A DNA stretch of 64,000 bases. Source: Tessaracoccus oleiagri. GTDB lineage: Bacteria; Actinomycetota; Actinomycetes; Propionibacteriales; Propionibacteriaceae. The translations under genes and the position numbers were made by a program. Shown here piece after piece: positions 11,866-22,299 of this stretch (positions are counted from its first letter, which is position 1; each line of letters opens with the position of its first letter). Under the pieces are notes generated by a model that saw only the letters and a list, made by a program, of their open reading frames with translations, searched no databases and was not told the DNA's origin. The stretch spans positions 62,001 through 126,000 of the forward strand of contig NZ_FNGP01000005.1 of NCBI RefSeq assembly GCF_900103275.1, written 5' to 3'.

Positions 11866-13056
11866 ATGAGCCGACTGTTCACGTCCGAATCAGTCACAGA
11901 GGGTCACCCGGACAAGATCGCGGATTCCATCTCCGACGCCGTCCTGGACGCCCTCATCGCGCAGGACCCCACCTCTCGCGTGGCGGTCGAGACCCTGATC
12001 ACCACCGGCCTCGTGGTGGTCGCTGGTGAGGTCACCACCGAGGCCTACGCCAACGTCGGGCAGATCGTCCGCGACCGCATAACGAGCATCGGGTACCGCT
12101 CCTCGAAGGTCGGCTTCGACGGCGCGTCCTGCGGCGTGTCGGTGGCGATCGGTGCCCAGTCGCCCGACATCGCCCAGGGCGTCGACCACGCGATCGAGAG
12201 CCGCAGCGGCAGCGTCGACGCCTTCGCCCAACAGGGCGCGGGCGACCAGGGCCTCATGTTCGGCTACGCCTGCAACGAGACCCCGTCGCTGATGCCGTTG
12301 CCCATCGAGATCGCCCACCGGATGGCCGAGGAACTCGCGTCCGTGCGCAAGCGCGAGGCGCTGGACTACCTGCGCCCCGACGGTAAGACGCAGGTCACCG
12401 TCCGCTACGACGAGCACGGCCGACCCGAGGGGATCGACACCGTCCTCGTCTCCACCCAGCACGACCCGGGCGTCGACCTCGACACGCAGATCCGCCCGGA
12501 CATCGAGCGGCTCGTCATCACGCCGGTCCTCGAGCGGCTGGGCTTCGACGGCCATGATCCCCGCATCATCGTCAACCCCACCGGGAAGTTCGTGATCGGC
12601 GGCCCGATGGGAGACGCCGGGCTCACCGGCCGCAAGATCATCGTCGACACCTACGGCGGCATGGCCCGCCACGGCGGTGGCGCCTTCTCCGGCAAGGACC
12701 CCTCCAAGGTGGACCGCTCGGCCGCGTACGCGCTGCGCTGGGTGGCGAAGAACGTCGTCGCCGCCGGCCTGGCGGACCGCGCCGAGGCGCAGGTGGCGTA
12801 CGCCATCGGCAAGGCGGAGCCCGTCGGGTTCTACATCGACACGTTCGGCACCGGCAAGGTCCCGGAGTCGCAGATCGAGGAGGCGGTGCTCGAGGTGTTC
12901 GACCTCCGCCCGGCCGCGATCATCCACGACCTCGACCTGCTGCGCCCGATCTACAGCGAGTTCACCGTGTACGGCCACTTCGGCCGCGAGGTGCCGAACG
13001 CCACCTGGGAGCGTACCGACCGCGCCGATCGTCTGGCGGCCGCGGTCAAGGGCTGA
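11866..13056 (+). CDS. metK: S-adenosylmethionine synthetase
   Basis: A 396-residue MetK making SAM from methionine and ATP. The signatures are [24 protein letters not shown] at the N-terminus, [12 protein letters not shown] near residue 120 and the phosphate-binding [19 protein letters not shown] near 270. The ATG at 11866 has an AGAAGGAG site. The SAM it makes serves trmI, rsmB and the tmsB-like methyltransferase in this window, and the methyl cycle is closed by metH at 18826. The leader contains unusual repeated stem-loops. Confidence 0.98.
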   Translation: MSRLFTSESVTEGHPDKIADSISDAVLDALIAQDPTSRVAVETLITTGLVVVAGEVTTEAYANVGQIVRDRITSIGYRSSKVGFDGASCGVSVAIGAQSPDIAQGVDHAIESRSGSVDAFAQQGAGDQGLMFGYACNETPSLMPLPIEIAHRMAEELASVRKREALDYLRPDGKTQVTVRYDEHGRPEGIDTVLVSTQHDPGVDLDTQIRPDIERLVITPVLERLGFDGHDPRIIVNPTGKFVIGGPMGDAGLTGRKIIVDTYGGMARHGGGAFSGKDPSKVDRSAAYALRWVAKNVVAAGLADRAEAQVAYAIGKAEPVGFYIDTFGTGKVPESQIEEAVLEVFDLRPAAIIHDLDLLRPIYSEFTVYGHFGREVPNATWERTDRADRLAAAVKG

Positions 13057-13058
13057 GG

Positions 13059-15011
13059 ATGACCGTCCCGCTGGTCGAGGTGCCGGGGCGTCGGGTGGCG
13101 AGGGTCGCCGTCGACAACGCCCTCCCGCACCTCGACCGGCTGTTCGACTACGCCGTCCCCGAGGCGATCGCCGAGACCGTGGTCCCCGGCTGCCGCGTGA
13201 AGATCCGGTTCGCGGGGCTGGTGCGCGATGGCTGGGTGGTCGAGCTCGGCGAGAGCAGCGCCTTCGACGGTGAGCTGGACCGGCTGCTCAAGGTGGTCTC
13301 GTCGGAGCCCGTCCTCACCCCGTCGACGAACCGTCTCATCCGTGCGGTCGCGGACCACTACGCGGGCGTCTGGTGGGACGTCGCCCGGCTCGCGGTGCCC
13401 CCACGCCACTCCACCACCGAGAAGGCGCCGCAGCGGGAGTGGCCGGCCCCGCTGGCGCCGGAGCCGGTGGGCGTCCTCGCGGAGTACCCGACGGGCGACG
13501 GCTTCCTGGCAGCGCTCGCCGACGGGAAGTCGCCGCGGGCCGCGTGGCAGGCCGCACCCGTCGAGGGGCGCGCCGACCTCGTCGAGGGGGCCATCGAGGC
13601 CGCCGCCGCCACCCTCGCCTCCGGCAGGGGCGTCGTGGTGGTCGTCCCGACGATCCGCGAACTCGACCGCGCGCTGCCCAGGTTCCAGGCGGCCTTCGGC
13701 GCGCAGGCCGTCGCCACCCTCGCGGCGGAGCACGGCCGGTCGCCGCGCTACCGCAACTACCTCGCCCTGGTCCGGGGCCAGGCCCGCATCGTCGTGGGGA
13801 CGCGCAGCGCCGTCTTCGCGCCGGTGCCGGATCCCGGACTGGTCGTCGTGATCGACGAGGGCTCGGACCTGCACGTCGAACTCCGTGCCCCCTACTTCCA
13901 CGCCCGCACCGTCGCGATCCTGCGCTCGTCGCTGGAGGGCACGGGGCTGCTCCTCGCGAGCCACGGCCGCCCGGTCGACACCCACGCGTTGGTGGAGCGG
14001 GAGTGGCTGCACGAACTGCGCCGCCCGCCGGCCGAGCTCCGCCGCCTCTGCGCGCCGGTCCGGACCGTGAGCGAGCAGGACCGCGAGCGCGACCCCACGG
14101 CGGCCAGGCTGCGCATCCCCTCCGCGGCGTTCCGCTTCCTGCGCGCACAGCTGCCCGTGGGACCCGTCCTCGTCCAGGTGCCCATGTCCGGCCACGCCGC
14201 CGCGCTCGCCTGCGAACGGTGCCGCAACCTCGCCCGCTGCCCGCGATGCGACTCCATGCTCCGAGCCCGGCGCCGCGACGAGCCCGAGTGCACCATGTGC
14301 GGGCACCGACCGGTGCGGTGGGAATGCCGCGAGTGCCACGGCACCAGGCTCCGCACCCCGCTCCCGGGCGCCCAGCGCACGGCCGAGGAGCTGGCCCGCG
14401 CGTTCCCGGGGGTCCTCGCGATCAACAGCTCCCAGGACCGCATCCGCGACGAGGCCCCCGACGAGTCCGCCCTCGTCGTCGCGACCCCGGGCGCCGAGCC
14501 GCGCGTCCCCGGCGGCTACGCCGGGCTCCTCGTGCTCGACGCCGACGCGACGCTCGCCCGGGCTGACATCCGCGCACCCGAGGAGGCCATGCGGCGCTGG
14601 CTCAACGCACTGGCGCTCGTACGGCCCGCGACGGAGGGCGGCAGCGGGCTGATCGTCGGCGCGGAGCTGCACCCGGCGGTCCAGGCGCTCGCCCGGCTCG
14701 ACGCGGTGGCCCTCGCGGAGCGCGAGCTCGCCGACCGCGCCTCGGCGAGGCTCTCGCCCACGGTGCGCACAGCCCGCGTCACCGGCGAACCGGAGCCCCT
14801 GCGCGCGTTCCTGCGTAATGTTTCCTGGGACGAGGCCGAGGTCCTCGGGCCCACCGAGGTGGGGCCGGAACGGTGGGCGGCGCTGCTGCGCGCCGACCTG
14901 CGGCAGGGGCGGGCGTTCGTCGCACAGGTCAAGTCGGCGGCCGCCATCCGGTCCGCCAAGAAGCAGGGCGGTGTCCTGCACTACCAGGTCGATCCGGAGG
15001 TCATGCAATGA
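13059..15011 (+). CDS. priA: Primosomal protein N' (PriA), actinobacterial form without helicase motifs
   Basis: A 650-residue PriA-family replication restart protein. The N-terminal 3'-DNA-binding domain and the eight-cysteine zinc module (CERCRNLARCPRC, CTMCGHRP, CRECHG, residues about 385-430) are present. The Walker A GKT loop is absent, and the usual DEEH-type Walker B reads IDEGSD. Actinobacterial homologues are known to lack detectable helicase motifs, so it probably acts as a structural restart factor rather than a helicase. The stop overlaps the fmt ATG, the usual priA-fmt order. Confidence 0.92.
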   Translation: MTVPLVEVPGRRVARVAVDNALPHLDRLFDYAVPEAIAETVVPGCRVKIRFAGLVRDGWVVELGESSAFDGELDRLLKVVSSEPVLTPSTNRLIRAVADHYAGVWWDVARLAVPPRHSTTEKAPQREWPAPLAPEPVGVLAEYPTGDGFLAALADGKSPRAAWQAAPVEGRADLVEGAIEAAAATLASGRGVVVVVPTIRELDRALPRFQAAFGAQAVATLAAEHGRSPRYRNYLALVRGQARIVVGTRSAVFAPVPDPGLVVVIDEGSDLHVELRAPYFHARTVAILRSSLEGTGLLLASHGRPVDTHALVEREWLHELRRPPAELRRLCAPVRTVSEQDRERDPTAARLRIPSAAFRFLRAQLPVGPVLVQVPMSGHAAALACERCRNLARCPRCDSMLRARRRDEPECTMCGHRPVRWECRECHGTRLRTPLPGAQRTAEELARAFPGVLAINSSQDRIRDEAPDESALVVATPGAEPRVPGGYAGLLVLDADATLARADIRAPEEAMRRWLNALALVRPATEGGSGLIVGAELHPAVQALARLDAVALAERELADRASARLSPTVRTARVTGEPEPLRAFLRNVSWDEAEVLGPTEVGPERWAALLRADLRQGRAFVAQVKSAAAIRSAKKQGGVLHYQVDPEVMQ

Positions 15012-15916
15012 GACTGGTGTTCGCGGGGACCCCCGACGTGGCGGTGCCGTCGCTCGAGGCACTGGCGGCGTCCGGGCACGAGGTGGTCGGAGTGATCACG
15101 CGACCGGACGCCCCGGCGGGGCGGGGACGCCGGCTCACGGCGTCGCCCGTGGCCGCGAAGGCCGTGGAGCTCGGACTGCCCGTGCTGAAGCCGGCGCACC
15201 CCCGCGACGAGGACTTCCAGCGGCAGCTGCGGGACCTGGCCCCCGACGTCTGCCCGGTGGTGGCCTACGGGGCGCTGCTGCCGCAGTCGGCGCTCGACAT
15301 CCCCGCCCGCGGCTGGGTCAACCTCCACTTCTCCCTGCTCCCGCGCTGGCGCGGAGCCGCGCCGGTGCAGCGGGCCATCATGGCGGGCGATGCCGAGACG
15401 GGGACCACCTGCTTCCGGATCGTCCGCGCGCTCGACGCCGGCCCCGTGTACGAGGTCGAGTCCGTCCCCATGCCCGACGAGACGGCCGGCGAACTGCTGG
15501 CCCGCCTCGCGGTGTCGGGGGCGCGCCAGCTCGTCCGCGTCATGGACGCCATCGAAGGCGGTGCCGAGCCGGTGCCGCAGGCCGAGGAGGGCGTCACCGT
15601 CGCCGCGAAGCTCACGAGCGACGACGCACGCGTCGACTTCGCGCGCACCGCCGCCGAGGTGCGCAACCACATCATGGGGTGCTCGCCGGATCCCGGCGCC
15701 TGGTGCGAACTCGACGGCACCCGGTTGAAGCTCTACCGCGCGAGCGTCGCGGAGGGGGTGTCCGCCGCCCCCGGGGAACTCGTCGTCACGAAGCGCCAGG
15801 TGTTCGCGGGCACCGCCGACGGGGCGGTCGAGCTCCTCGAGGTCCAGGCACCGGGCAAGCGCCGGATGGCAGCCGTCGACTGGGCTCGCGGCGGCGTGTC
15901 CGGGGTGCTCTCGTGA
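15008..15916 (+). CDS. fmt: Methionyl-tRNA formyltransferase
   Basis: A 302-residue Fmt with MRLVFAGTPDVAVPSLEAL at the N-terminus and the catalytic formyltransferase motif NLHFSLLPRWRGAAPVQ near residue 108, followed by the C-terminal OB-like tRNA-binding domain. It formylates initiator Met-tRNA. It is coupled to priA (ATGA) and to rsmB (GTGA overlap), forming a priA-fmt-rsmB operon. Confidence 0.97.
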   Translation: MRLVFAGTPDVAVPSLEALAASGHEVVGVITRPDAPAGRGRRLTASPVAAKAVELGLPVLKPAHPRDEDFQRQLRDLAPDVCPVVAYGALLPQSALDIPARGWVNLHFSLLPRWRGAAPVQRAIMAGDAETGTTCFRIVRALDAGPVYEVESVPMPDETAGELLARLAVSGARQLVRVMDAIEGGAEPVPQAEEGVTVAAKLTSDDARVDFARTAAEVRNHIMGCSPDPGAWCELDGTRLKLYRASVAEGVSAAPGELVVTKRQVFAGTADGAVELLEVQAPGKRRMAAVDWARGGVSGVLS

Positions 15917-17217
15917 GCCGCGCCGTCGCCTTCGACGTGCTGCGGCAGGTGACCGCCGAGGGCGCCTACGCCAACCTCGCGCTGTCCAAGCGCCTGGCCA
16001 CGGCGCAGCTCCCCAGCCGCGATGCGGCGTTCGTCACCGAGCTCGTGTCCGGGACCTGCCGGCTGATGGGCAGCTACGACCTGGTGATCGAGGCGGCCGC
16101 CGGACGCCGGCTCGGTACCCTCCAGCCCGCGGTCGTGGACGTGCTGCGCCTCGGCGCGCACCAGATCCTCAGCATGCGCATCCCGCCGCACGCCGCCGTC
16201 GGCGCCACCGTCGACCTGGCGAAGAAGAGGATCGGCGCCCGCGTGAGCGGCCTCGTGAACGCGGTCCTGCGGAAGATCGCCCGACGCAGCCTCGACGAGT
16301 GGCTCGCCGACGCCGCCTCCGGCGCCTACGAACTCACCGCGGCCGCCATCCGCGGGCACCATCCGGTGTGGGTGGCGGAGGCCTTCGCCGACGTGCTGCC
16401 CGCCGGGGAACTGGAGGCGGCGCTGGCCGCCGACAACGTGGCCCCGGTCCCGACGTTGGTCGTCCGCCCGGGGCTGGCCACCGTCGACGAACTGGGCGGG
16501 GAACCGACGGCGTACTCGCCCTTCGGCGCCACCGTCGCCGGGGCGCCCGGTGACGTGCCGGCGGTCCGGGAGGGGCGCGCCGGCGTCCAGGACGAGGGGT
16601 CGCAGCTCGTCGCCCTGGCGTTGTCCCGGGCGGCGGCGCCCGCCGGCCCCTGGCTGGACGTCTGCGCCGGCCCGGGCGGCAAGGCGGCCCTGCTGACCGG
16701 GCTCGCCCGGGAGGCCGGCACCTGGCTGCTCGCCAACGAGGTCCAGGAGCACCGCGCCACGCTGGTTCGTGGTGCGCTCCAGGCCTACCCGGACGCGCCC
16801 GTGGTGGTCGCCGACGGGACACGCCCCGCCTGGCGTGCCGGCACCTTCGCGAGGGTCATGGCCGACGTGCCGTGCACCGGACTGGGGGCGCTGCGCCGTC
16901 GCCCCGAATCCAGGTGGCGCCGCTCGTCGGCGGACGTCGAGGTCCTCGGTGGGTTGCAGCGCGGCCTGCTCGACTCCGCCATCGACTCCGTTGCGCCCGG
17001 GGGAGTGGTGGCCTATGCGACCTGCTCGCCCCACCGCGCCGAGACGCGCGACATCGTCGCGTCCGTGATGGGGGCCCGCGACGACGTCGAGCTGCTGGAC
17101 GCGCCCGCGCACCTGCCGGAGGTCCCCGACGCGGCGGACGGCGACTTCGTCCAGCTGTGGCCGCACCGCCACCGCACCGACGCCATGTTCCTCGCCCTCA
17201 TCCGGCGAACCCGCTGA
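15913..17217 (+). CDS. rsmB: 16S rRNA (cytosine-967-C5)-methyltransferase
   Basis: A 434-residue RsmB/Sun protein starting at GTG 15913, overlapping the fmt stop. The N-terminal NusB-like RNA-binding domain (residues 1-130) is followed by a SAM-dependent methyltransferase domain with DVCAGPGGKAALL. The two catalytic cysteines are in DVPCTGLG and YATCSP. It methylates C967 of 16S rRNA. A longer frame overlapping fmt exists but is not the gene. Confidence 0.95.
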   Translation: MSRAVAFDVLRQVTAEGAYANLALSKRLATAQLPSRDAAFVTELVSGTCRLMGSYDLVIEAAAGRRLGTLQPAVVDVLRLGAHQILSMRIPPHAAVGATVDLAKKRIGARVSGLVNAVLRKIARRSLDEWLADAASGAYELTAAAIRGHHPVWVAEAFADVLPAGELEAALAADNVAPVPTLVVRPGLATVDELGGEPTAYSPFGATVAGAPGDVPAVREGRAGVQDEGSQLVALALSRAAAPAGPWLDVCAGPGGKAALLTGLAREAGTWLLANEVQEHRATLVRGALQAYPDAPVVVADGTRPAWRAGTFARVMADVPCTGLGALRRRPESRWRRSSADVEVLGGLQRGLLDSAIDSVAPGGVVAYATCSPHRAETRDIVASVMGARDDVELLDAPAHLPEVPDAADGDFVQLWPHRHRTDAMFLALIRRTR

Positions 17218-17231
17218 GGAGGCCGCCGCGA

Positions 17232-17237
17232 TAGGCT
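17232..17237 (+). promoter_or_regulatory. Candidate leaderless -10 element for rpe
   Basis: TAGGCT lies 7 nt before the rpe ATG with no good Shine-Dalgarno between, the pattern of leaderless actinobacterial promoters. Confidence 0.45.
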
Positions 17238-17244
17238 GGCGGTC

Positions 17245-17898
17245 ATGAAGATCACGCCGAGCATCCTGAACGCCGACCTCGCGAACCTCGCCTCCGAGGT
17301 CGGCCGCATCTCGAATGCCGACATGGTCCACGTCGACGTGATGGACGGCCACTTCGTCCCCAACCTCAGCATCGGGCTGCCGGTGGTCGAGTCGCTGCTC
17401 AAGCACACCGACCTCCCGCTCGACATGCACCTGATGATCGAGAGCCCCGACGTGTGGGCGCCCCAGTACGCCGAGGCCGGCGCGCAGTCGGTGACCTTCC
17501 ACATCGAGGCCGCCCGGGCACCCGTCCGGCTGGCCCGGGAACTGCGCAGGCTCGGGGCCCGCTCGTCGGCCGCGCTCAACCCCGCCACCCCGGTGGAGTC
17601 GGTGGCGACCATGCTCGACGAGGTCGACATGGTGCTCCTGATGACCGTCGAGCCGGGTTTCGGGGGCCAGAAGTTCCTCGACCTCGTCCTCCCGAAGATC
17701 AGGCAGCTGCGCAAGCTGATCGGGTCGCGCGACATCAGCGTCCAAGTGGACGGCGGGGTCTCCACCGAGACGATCGAGCGCTGCGCCGAGGCCGGCGCCG
17801 ACGTGTTCGTCGCCGGTTCGGCGGTCTACCGGGCCGAGGACCCGAACGCCATGGTCGACGAGCTCCGTGCACTCGCCGTGCGGGCCTGCAGCCACTGA
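17245..17898 (+). CDS. rpe: Ribulose-phosphate 3-epimerase
   Basis: A 217-residue TIM-barrel epimerase interconverting ribulose-5-phosphate and xylulose-5-phosphate in the pentose phosphate pathway. The motifs are [13 protein letters not shown], the metal/catalytic [17 protein letters not shown], the second catalytic aspartate region VQVDGGV and the phosphate-binding AGSAVY. It follows rsmB after 27 nt and converges with the PAC2 gene. Confidence 0.97.
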   Translation: MKITPSILNADLANLASEVGRISNADMVHVDVMDGHFVPNLSIGLPVVESLLKHTDLPLDMHLMIESPDVWAPQYAEAGAQSVTFHIEAARAPVRLARELRRLGARSSAALNPATPVESVATMLDEVDMVLLMTVEPGFGGQKFLDLVLPKIRQLRKLIGSRDISVQVDGGVSTETIERCAEAGADVFVAGSAVYRAEDPNAMVDELRALAVRACSH

Positions 17899-17914
17899 CG
17901 CTGCCGAAGGCCGA

Positions 17915-18748
17915 TCAGCGGTCGTTGCGGCCCCGCAGGTAGCGCTCGAACTCGGCGGCGATCCTGTCGCCGGAGTTCTCCTCGACGACCTCCTGGTCGC
18001 GCGCCTCCTCGAGCTGCTCGATGTAGTGCTCGATGTCCGGGTCCTGCCCGGCCAGCTCGTCGACGGCGGTCACCCACTGCTCCGCCTGCTGGTGGAGGTC
18101 GCCGCGGTCGAGCGTCACGCCGAGCACCGTCTCCAGCCGCTCCATCAGCTGCAGCTGGGCCTTCGGGTTCGGGGGGTTCGCGACGTAGTGCGGGACCGAG
18201 ACCCACAGCGACGCGGTGGGCAGGCCGGCCTGCGCCAGCGCCTGGGTGAGGACGCCGACGATGCCGGTGGGACCGGAGTAGTCGGAGGTCTCGAAGCCGA
18301 GCCTGTCCTGGAGCTGTTCGCTGGCCGCGTACAGGCCGAGCGGGAACGGTCGGGAGTGGGGGGTGTCGGACAGCATCGCGCCCACCGCCACCACCAGGGT
18401 CGGCTCCAGCTCGCTGAGGCGCTCCACCATCAGCTGGCAGAAGCTGCGCCAACGCAGGTTGGGCTCCGGGCCGAGCACCACCACGATGTCGCGCTCGGGG
18501 TGCCGGACGCGGCGCAGGCGGATGCCCGGCCACTGGATCCAGGGCCCGTCGGCCTCGCGCTTGAGCACGGGGCGCGTCGCCTGGAAGTCGAAGAAGTTCT
18601 CGTCGTCGATCGGCTGCATCTCGTCGCCGGGCAGTCCGTCGATCAGGCGCTCCGCCAGATCGCTCGCGGCGTTGGCCGCGTCGTTCCACCCGCTGAAGGC
18701 GATCACGACGGCGGGGTCGCGGAGATCGGTCAGAGGTTCGAACTGCAT
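17915..18748 (-). CDS. PAC2 family protein (proteasome assembly chaperone 2-like)
   Basis: A 277-residue soluble protein of the PAC2 family, with the N-terminal signature VVIAFSGWNDAANAASDLAERLI and the middle segment FQATRPVLKREADG. Actinobacterial members resemble eukaryotic proteasome assembly chaperone 2, but their bacterial function is unproven. It is worth noting that prcBA lies about 5.5 kb away. The ATG at 18748 is preceded by TACATT at 6 nt, suggesting a leaderless transcript divergent from metH. Confidence 0.85.
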   Translation of the reverse strand: MQFEPLTDLRDPAVVIAFSGWNDAANAASDLAERLIDGLPGDEMQPIDDENFFDFQATRPVLKREADGPWIQWPGIRLRRVRHPERDIVVVLGPEPNLRWRSFCQLMVERLSELEPTLVVAVGAMLSDTPHSRPFPLGLYAASEQLQDRLGFETSDYSGPTGIVGVLTQALAQAGLPTASLWVSVPHYVANPPNPKAQLQLMERLETVLGVTLDRGDLHQQAEQWVTAVDELAGQDPDIEHYIEQLEEARDQEVVEENSGDRIAAEFERYLRGRNDR

Positions 18749-18754
18749 TCCCCT

Positions 18755-18818
18755 AATGTAGCGCGGGCGTCCACCGCGCCGTCGCCGCGGCGGGGCCGTG
18801 TTCCGCGCGGGTTAAGGT
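18755..18818. promoter_or_regulatory. Divergent leaderless promoters for PAC2 gene and metH
   Basis: On the minus strand TACATT (18755-18760) is 6 nt before the PAC2-gene ATG. On the plus strand TAAGGT (18813-18818) is 7 nt before the metH ATG. Both look like -10 elements of leaderless transcripts. The metH box also contains AAGGTGG, so it could instead serve as a ribosome site. No cobalamin riboswitch fits in this 77-nt gap. Confidence 0.45.
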
Positions 18819-18825
18819 GGCCTGC

Positions 18826-21800
18826 ATGGAAATTCGGCTTCAAGACGTTCTCGGCAAACAGGTCCTCATCGCTGACGGCGCGATGGGGACCATGCTGCAG
18901 GGCTACACGGACTTAACGGTCGAGGAGGACTTCCAGGGTCTCGAGGGCTGCAACGAGATCCTGAACGTCACCCGGCCCGACGTGGTCGCCGAGATCCACC
19001 GCTCCTACCTGGACGCCGGCGCCGACTGCGTGGAGACGAACACCTTCGGCACCAACCTCGCCGCCCTCGCCGAGTACGACATCGTCGACCGGCTGGAGGA
19101 GCTCGCCGAGGCGGCCGCCCGCATCGCCCGCTCCGTCGCGGACGAGTACACCGACAAGCCGCGCTTCGTCCTCGGCTCCGTCGGGCCGGGCACCAAGCTC
19201 CCCACTCTGGGCCACGTCCGGTTCGCCGACGTGCGCGACGCCTACCAACGGCAGGTGGCCGCCATGATCCGCGGCGGCATCGACGCGGTCCTCATCGAGA
19301 CGGCGCAGGACCTGCTGCAGGCGAAGGCGGCCGTGATCGGCGCGAAACGCGCCCGCAGCGAGGCCGGCATCGAACTCCCGATCCTGGTCAACGTCACGGT
19401 GGAGACCACCGGCACCATGCTCCTGGGCTCCGAGATCGGCGCCGCGCTCATCACCCTCGACGCCCTCGGCGTGGACTCGATCGGCCTCAACTGCGCCACC
19501 GGTCCCGCCGAGATGAGCGAGCACCTTCGGCACCTGTCGCGCCGCTTCGGCCGCGTCGTCGCCGCCATGCCGAACGCGGGCCTGCCCGAGCTCACCCCCG
19601 ACGGCGCCGTCTACCCGCTGAAGCCCGACGAGCTCGCCGACGCGCTGGGCACGTTCCTCGACGACTACGGTCTGGGCCTCATCGGCGGCTGCTGCGGGAC
19701 CACCCCCGAGCACATCCGCCTGCTGGTCGAGCGCTTCGGCGGCCGAGCCGTCGAGCCGAGGACCCCGCAACCCGAGGAGGCGGCCAGCTCGCTCTACGTC
19801 GAGGTGCCCTTCGCGCAGGACGCCAGCTACCTCAGCATCGGCGAGCGCACCAACGCCAACGGCTCCAAGGCCTTCCGCGAGGCACTCCTCGAGGGCCGCA
19901 TCGACGACTGCATCGAGATCGCGAAGGCGCAGGCGCGTGACGGCGCCCACGTCCTCGACCTGTGCGTCGACTACGTCGGCCGCGACGGTGCCGCGGACAT
20001 GGAGGAGATCGCGGGCCGGCTGGCGACCTCGGTGACGCTGCCCGTCGTGCTCGACTCCACGGAGCCCGAGGTGCTGCGCGCCGGGCTCGAGAAGCTGGCC
20101 GGACGCTGCATCATCAACTCCGTCAACTTCGAGGACGGCGACGGCCCCGAGAGCCGCTACGCCCGCATCATGCCGATGGTCCGCGAGCACGGGGCCGCGG
20201 TGGTCGCGCTGACGATCGACGAGGAGGGGCAGGCCCGCACCGCCGAGTGGAAGGTGCGCGTGGCGTCGCGCCTGATCGACGACCTCACCGGCCGCTGGGG
20301 CATGAACGTCGGCGACATCCTCGTCGACACCCTGACATTCCCGATCGCCACCGGCGCGGAGGAGACCCGGCGCGACGGGCTCGAGACCATCAACGCCATC
20401 CGCGAGCTCAAGCGGAAGTACCCCGGGGTGCGCACCACGCTGGGCGTCTCCAACGTCTCGTTCGGCCTCAACCCGGCCGCCCGCATCGTCCTGAACTCCG
20501 TGTTCCTGCACGAGTGCGTCCAGGCGGGCCTCGACTCGGCGATCGTCCACTCGGCGAAGATCCTCCCGATGGACCGCATCCCCGAGGACCAGCGGGAGGT
20601 CGCCCTCGACCTGATCTACGACCGCCGCCGCGAGGGCTACGACCCGCTGAACCGCTTCCTCGAGATGTTCGAGGGCGTCACGGCCGCGTCGGCCCGCGCG
20701 TCCCGCGCTGCCGAGCTCGCGGCACTCCCGCTGTCGGAGCGGCTGCAGCGCCGCATCATCGACGGCGAGGCCAAGGGTCTCGAGGCCGACCTCGACGAGG
20801 CGCTGGCCGACAAGCCGGCCCTCGACATCATCAACGACGACCTGCTCGCCGGCATGAAGGTGGTCGGTGAGCTGTTCGGCTCCGGGCAGATGCAGCTGCC
20901 GTTCGTGCTGCAGTCCGCGGAGGTCATGAAGACCGCCGTCGCGTACCTCGAGCCGCACATGGAGAAGACCGACGGCTCCGGCAAGGGCACGCTCGTGCTC
21001 GCCACCGTGCGCGGCGACGTGCACGACATCGGCAAGAACCTGGTCGACATCATCGTGAGCAACAACGGCTACACGGTCATCAACATCGGCATCAAGCAGC
21101 CCATCCAGGCCATCGTCGAGGCGGCGGAGCAGCACAACGCCGACGCCATCGGCATGTCCGGGCTGCTCGTGAAGTCGACGCTCGTCATGAAGGACAACCT
21201 GGCCGAGCTCAACCGCCTCGGACTCGCCCAGAAGTACCCCGTCCTCCTCGGCGGCGCCGCCCTCACCCGCGCCTACGTCGAGCACGACCTCGGCGAGCTG
21301 TTCGAGGGCGAGGTGCGCTACGCCAAGGACGCGTTCGAGGGCCTCGCCCTCATGGACGCGGTGATGGCCGTGAAGCAGGGGGTCCCCGGAGCCAAGCTGC
21401 CCGAACCCAAGCCCCGCCGTGTGGCCGCGACCACGTCGCTGGTGGAGATCGAGGAGCCGGTCCTGGGTGTCCGCTCCGACGTCGCCCGCGGGCTGCCCGT
21501 CCCCACCCCGCCGTTCTGGGGCAGCCGCGTCGTGAAGGGCATCCCGCTGGCCGACATCCTCGAGTGGCTCGACCACCGGGCCACGTTCATGGGCCGTTGG
21601 GGCCTGCGCGGGCAGCGCGACGGGATGACGTTCGAGGAGATCGTCGAGCAGGAGGCGCTGCCGCGACTCAGGATGTGGCTGGACCGCATCAAGACCGAGT
21701 CGCTCGGCAACTTCGGCGTCGTCTACGGCTACTACCCGGTCCACTCCGAGAACGAGACGCTCATCGTCGGCGACCCCGACGACCCGGAGCGGGAGATCAC

Positions 21801-22299
21801 GCGGTTCACGTTCCCGCGTCAGCGGCGCGACAGGAAGCTGTGCATCGCCGACTTCTTCCGCGACAAGGAGGAGGCCGCCGAACTGGGCCCGGACGTGCTC
21901 CCGATGCAGCTCGTCACGATGGGTTCGGAGGTGGCGAAGGCCACTGCGAAGCTGTTCGAGGCCAACGCGTATCGCGACTACCTCGAGCTCCACGGCCTGT
22001 CCGTGCAGCTCACCGAGGCGCTCGCCGAGTACTGGCACTGGCGCATCCGCGACGAGCTCGGTTACAGCCACGAGGAGCGCACCCGCGACGAGGCGCTGCA
22101 CAAGCAGGGCTACCGCGGGTCCCGGTACTCGTTCGGGTACCCCGCCTGCCCGTCGCTGGAGGACAGGGCGAAGCTCGTGGAACTGCTGGACCCCTCTAGG
22201 ATCGGAGTGGAGCTCAGCGAGGAACTGCAGCTCCATCCCGAGCAGTCCACGGATGCCTTCGTGCTGCACCACCCGGAAGCGAAGTACTTCAGTGCCTAG
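18826..22299 (+). CDS. metH: Cobalamin-dependent methionine synthase
   Basis: A 1157-residue MetH with four modules in the usual order. The homocysteine-binding barrel (1-310) carries zinc cysteines in NCATG and GGCCGTT; the methyltetrahydrofolate domain (about 330-620) has LSIGERTNANGSKAF. The B12 cap and Rossmann domain (630-870) contains the cobalamin-ligand motif DVHDIGKN, and the C-terminal SAM-dependent reactivation domain (890-1157) has YRGSRYSFGYPACP. It transfers methyl from folate to homocysteine. Its start codon follows a TAAGGT box. The HAD gene overlaps its end by 8 nt. Confidence 0.98.
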   Translation: MEIRLQDVLGKQVLIADGAMGTMLQGYTDLTVEEDFQGLEGCNEILNVTRPDVVAEIHRSYLDAGADCVETNTFGTNLAALAEYDIVDRLEELAEAAARIARSVADEYTDKPRFVLGSVGPGTKLPTLGHVRFADVRDAYQRQVAAMIRGGIDAVLIETAQDLLQAKAAVIGAKRARSEAGIELPILVNVTVETTGTMLLGSEIGAALITLDALGVDSIGLNCATGPAEMSEHLRHLSRRFGRVVAAMPNAGLPELTPDGAVYPLKPDELADALGTFLDDYGLGLIGGCCGTTPEHIRLLVERFGGRAVEPRTPQPEEAASSLYVEVPFAQDASYLSIGERTNANGSKAFREALLEGRIDDCIEIAKAQARDGAHVLDLCVDYVGRDGAADMEEIAGRLATSVTLPVVLDSTEPEVLRAGLEKLAGRCIINSVNFEDGDGPESRYARIMPMVREHGAAVVALTIDEEGQARTAEWKVRVASRLIDDLTGRWGMNVGDILVDTLTFPIATGAEETRRDGLETINAIRELKRKYPGVRTTLGVSNVSFGLNPAARIVLNSVFLHECVQAGLDSAIVHSAKILPMDRIPEDQREVALDLIYDRRREGYDPLNRFLEMFEGVTAASARASRAAELAALPLSERLQRRIIDGEAKGLEADLDEALADKPALDIINDDLLAGMKVVGELFGSGQMQLPFVLQSAEVMKTAVAYLEPHMEKTDGSGKGTLVLATVRGDVHDIGKNLVDIIVSNNGYTVINIGIKQPIQAIVEAAEQHNADAIGMSGLLVKSTLVMKDNLAELNRLGLAQKYPVLLGGAALTRAYVEHDLGELFEGEVRYAKDAFEGLALMDAVMAVKQGVPGAKLPEPKPRRVAATTSLVEIEEPVLGVRSDVARGLPVPTPPFWGSRVVKGIPLADILEWLDHRATFMGRWGLRGQRDGMTFEEIVEQEALPRLRMWLDRIKTESLGNFGVVYGYYPVHSENETLIVGDPDDPEREITRFTFPRQRRDRKLCIADFFRDKEEAAELGPDVLPMQLVTMGSEVAKATAKLFEANAYRDYLELHGLSVQLTEALAEYWHWRIRDELGYSHEERTRDEALHKQGYRGSRYSFGYPACPSLEDRAKLVELLDPSRIGVELSEELQLHPEQSTDAFVLHHPEAKYFSA

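Noticed and set aside
12951-15062. Long minus-strand frame of 703 codons
   Set aside because: Antisense to priA; repetitive Arg/Gly/Asp-rich shadow without ribosome site or family features.
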